Assembly (NCBI RefSeq): GCF_003315135.1
Contig: NZ_QNRK01000004.1
Span: forward strand, 182,740-246,739
Length of the DNA: 64,000 nt
Origin: Roseiarcus fermentans
GTDB taxonomy: Bacteria > Pseudomonadota > Alphaproteobacteria > Rhizobiales > Beijerinckiaceae
Direction: 5' to 3'
A model generated the notes under the pieces. That model was not told the DNA's origin. It saw only the letters and a program-made list of their open reading frames with translations, and ran no database searches. Shown one piece after another: positions 62,325 to 64,000 of the stretch (position 1 is the stretch's first letter; each line of letters begins with the position of its first letter). The position numbers and the translations under genes were made by a program.

Positions 62325-62350
62325 AACGCGGAACGACGCCACTTTGTTCA
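62325..62350 (-). promoter_or_regulatory. Sigma-EcfG-like promoter of phyR
   Basis: On the minus strand: TGAAC (62346-62350), 17 bp, CGTT (62325-62328). The known consensus is GGAAC-N16/17-CGTT, so only the first G differs. The expected start is about 40 nt before the phyR ATG. Confidence 0.6.
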
Positions 62351-62437
62351 AAAGAAATTCGTCCGCCCTTGCTCCCGCTCGACGAATGCGCGAGGTCTTC
62401 TCGTGACCGCGGACGCGCGGCGGAGGAGGCGATCATC

Positions 62438-62758
62438 ATGGCGCAGGATTGGGCCGTCGACGTTCTGAAGTACAATCCCAACGCCGACCGAAAGGCGATC
62501 GGGGGGATCGTCCATCACTGCGGCATTGCGCTCCGGAGCCGGGACGCGTCGCTCGTCGCCTTCACCGACCCGGACGAACTGAAGCGGGTGCGCGACAGCT
62601 TCCTGAAAAAGAAGCTCGGCCTGACGGTTCCCGATTCCGAGCTCGACATGGCCGTCGCTTCGGTCGGCGAGCGGATGCGGGCCGACCATACCAAGAACCG
62701 GGTGACGGTCTATTATCTGCTGGCCGAGCATTTCGGGAAGCTGGCCGAGTTCGTTTGA
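62438..62758 (+). CDS. DUF2853-family protein
   Basis: 106 residues with GGAGGAGG upstream of the ATG. MAQDWAVDVLKYNPNADRKAIGGIVHHCGIALRSRDASLVAFTDPDELKRVRDSFLKKKLGL is the typical DUF2853 start, with an all-helical pattern to the end (VTVYYLLAEHFGKLAEFV). A structure of a family member is known to be helical but no function is established. Divergent from phyR with a 160-bp shared region, so stress-linked expression is possible. Confidence 0.88.
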   Translation: MAQDWAVDVLKYNPNADRKAIGGIVHHCGIALRSRDASLVAFTDPDELKRVRDSFLKKKLGLTVPDSELDMAVASVGERMRADHTKNRVTVYYLLAEHFGKLAEFV

Positions 62759-62803
62759 GCCGAAGCGCCGACCCCCCGCCGGTGAAGCGGATTAGCGCTC
62801 CCC

Positions 62804-63634
62804 TCAGACTTCGACGCCCTTCTCGGCGAGGATCTGGTTCATGTCGCGCGCCGGCTCGGCGCAGCCCGCTTCGCCGACGATGCGGGCCGGCACCCCGGCG
62901 ACCGTCTTGTTGTTCGGCACCGGCTGCAGCACCACCGACCCGGCGGCGACGCGGGCGCAATGGCCGATTTCGATGTTGCCGAGGATCTTTGCGCCGGCGC
63001 CGATCAGCACCCCGTAACGGATCTTCGGGTGGCGGTCGCCGCTCTCCTTGCCGGTGCCGCCGAGCGTGACCCCCTGAAGAATCGACACGTTGTCCTCGAT
63101 CACCGTCGTTTCGCCGACCACGAGGCCGGTCGCATGGTCGAGGAACACCCCCTTGCCGATGCGCGCGCCCGGATTGATGTCCACCCCGAAGGCGCCCGAC
63201 GCGAGGCTCTGAATGCTGAGGGCGAAGTCGCGCCGCCCCTGTCTCAGCAGCCAGTTTGACAGGCGGTAGGCCTGGAGCGCCTGAAAACCCTTGAAATAGA
63301 GCAGCGGCTCCATCATGCGCAGGCAAGCCGGGTCGCGGTCGGCGACCGCCATGATGTCGGCGCGGAACGCCTCGCCGATCGACGGATCGCGCGCGACCGC
63401 CTCGTGGAACGTGTGGCGGATCAGCGCCGCCGTGACGTCGGCGTTGTCGAGGCGCGCGGCGACCCGATAGCCGACCGCGCCCTCGAGCGTCTGGTGGTTC
63501 AGGATCGTCGTCATCAGGAAGGTCGCGAGCTCCGGCTCCCGCCGCAGCGCCTCCTCCGCCTCCTGACGGATGCGGGCGAACAGTGGATCGTTTCCTGCCA
63601 GTCCGACAATGCGGGCCGTCAAACCTTGCGCCAT
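62804..63634 (-). CDS. cysE: Serine O-acetyltransferase
   Basis: 276 residues from the ATG at 63634. Catalyses acetyl transfer from acetyl-CoA to L-serine, the first step of cysteine synthesis. A helical N-terminal domain (REPELATFLMTTILNHQTLEGAVGYRVAARL, DPACLRMMEPLLYFKGFQALQAYRLSNWLL) is followed by the left-handed beta-helix with DINPGARIGKGVFLDHATGLVVGETTVIEDNVSILQGVTLGGTGKESGDRHPKI (catalytic Asp/His in FLDHATG and DRHPKI). The C-terminal tail ends AEKGVEV without the terminal Ile seen in enteric CysE, so cysteine-synthase binding may differ. A TATAAG lies 42 bp upstream of the start. Confidence 0.96.
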   Translation of the reverse strand: MAQGLTARIVGLAGNDPLFARIRQEAEEALRREPELATFLMTTILNHQTLEGAVGYRVAARLDNADVTAALIRHTFHEAVARDPSIGEAFRADIMAVADRDPACLRMMEPLLYFKGFQALQAYRLSNWLLRQGRRDFALSIQSLASGAFGVDINPGARIGKGVFLDHATGLVVGETTVIEDNVSILQGVTLGGTGKESGDRHPKIRYGVLIGAGAKILGNIEIGHCARVAAGSVVLQPVPNNKTVAGVPARIVGEAGCAEPARDMNQILAEKGVEV

Positions 63635-63849
63635 GGCGAACTCCCGGCCGGCGAACTCGAGCTCGCCCCCTCGCCTTATAGCATGACCGCGCGCGCCGCG
63701 CGAAACGCCATGCACGCCGTTCTCCGGCTTGCCGGGGAGGAGCGCGCTGACCGCCGCCGCAAAGGCTTCGCGACGGCGTTCTGCTGTCGAAGCCCGATCC
63801 GGCGCTGGGGCGCCCCCGCGGCCGGTCCCGGCCGGCGCGGGGGGCTCGG

Positions 63850-64000
63850 TCAGCGTTCTCTTGCGGCTTCGGAGGCGATTTTGGCCAGCGGGGAGAGGAG
63901 GTAGTCGATGACCCTGCGGGAGTTGGTCTTGATTTCGACGGTGACGGTCATGCCGGGGGTGAGGAGGATGCGGGCGCCGTCGATGGTCATGGCGTTCTGG
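63850..64000 (-). CDS. HlyD-family type I secretion adaptor, C-terminal end only
   Basis: The minus strand reads in from the window edge without a stop for 49 codons and ends in TGA at 63850-63852. The encoded tail is QNAMTIDGARILLTPGMTV, followed by TVEIKTNSRRVIDYLLSPL and AKIASEAARER. LTPGMTVTVEIKTxSRRVIDYLLSPL is the near-invariant C-terminus of HlyD/PrtE-type periplasmic adaptors, which bridge the inner-membrane ABC transporter to TolC. The remaining gene, and probably the ABC transporter, lie beyond base 64000. This secretion system is a candidate exporter for a substrate such as the giant repeat protein. Confidence 0.9.
   Translation of the reverse strand, partial: QNAMTIDGARILLTPGMTVTVEIKTNSRRVIDYLLSPLAKIASEAARER

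Overview
ORGANISM. High-GC (roughly 70 %) bacterial chromosome, most likely an alphaproteobacterium of the Hyphomicrobiales (Rhizobiales). The case rests on PhyR with a sigma-EcfG-like promoter, small alphaproteobacterial families that I recognise from memory (DUF6481, DUF2853, DUF3126), osmoregulated periplasmic glucan genes opgGH, a Ca/RTX-like strand-loop-strand repeat giant protein, and the style of the dispersed palindromic repeats. I cannot name the genus. LAYOUT. (1) 1-8163, plus strand: a tightly packed operon made of a large protein of unknown family (5' end outside the window), a 1277-residue protein with three AAA+ modules and a C-terminal FtsH-type M41 zinc peptidase domain, and an RPE65-type carotenoid oxygenase. 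This is the best candidate for an undescribed system. (2) 8164-12634: an inverted-repeat element, then an FMN-dependent lactate/alpha-hydroxyacid oxidoreductase, a ThDP-dependent acetolactate-synthase-like enzyme and an MFS transporter. (3) 12695-20695, minus: a 2666-residue repeat protein, probably surface or secreted, with a tail resembling type I secretion substrates; a HlyD-type adaptor ends at the far edge of the window (63850-64000). (4) 21120-21975, minus: tRNA-Pro and a toxin-antitoxin pair whose toxin is frameshifted, under a near-consensus promoter embedded in an inverted repeat. (5) 22151-27555: acyl-CoA dehydrogenase, thiolase and acyl-CoA synthetase with a divergent AraC-type regulator, a short acyl-CoA catabolic unit. 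(6) 27593-36426: PEP-CTERM-type exported protein, PAP2 phosphatase, lytic transglycosylase, rlmN-hflK-hflC, TerC-family membrane protein, SorC-type regulator. (7) 36683-43076: a self-contained catabolic cluster (TetR regulator, alpha/beta hydrolase, divergent SMP-30 lactonase, SDR dehydrogenase, FAH-type hydrolase, MDR reductase) with two copies of a 17-bp palindromic operator in the divergent promoter region. (8) 43261-52956: housekeeping genes hom, ctaA, glmU, opgG, opgH and small conserved proteins. (9) 53114-64000: multi-PAS hybrid histidine kinase, DUF4436 protein, rhomboid protease, PAS protein, an IS5-family element inserted exactly in a CTAG shared by two convergent stop codons, gamma-carbonic anhydrase, a duplicated DUF3126 protein, phyR, DUF2853 protein, cysE, and the HlyD fragment. 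HOW IT FITS TOGETHER. Most of the window is core chromosome with short operons. The parts that look accessory or unusual are the AAA/M41 operon, the giant repeat protein next to a tRNA gene, the degraded toxin-antitoxin module, the TetR-controlled catabolic cluster and the IS element.
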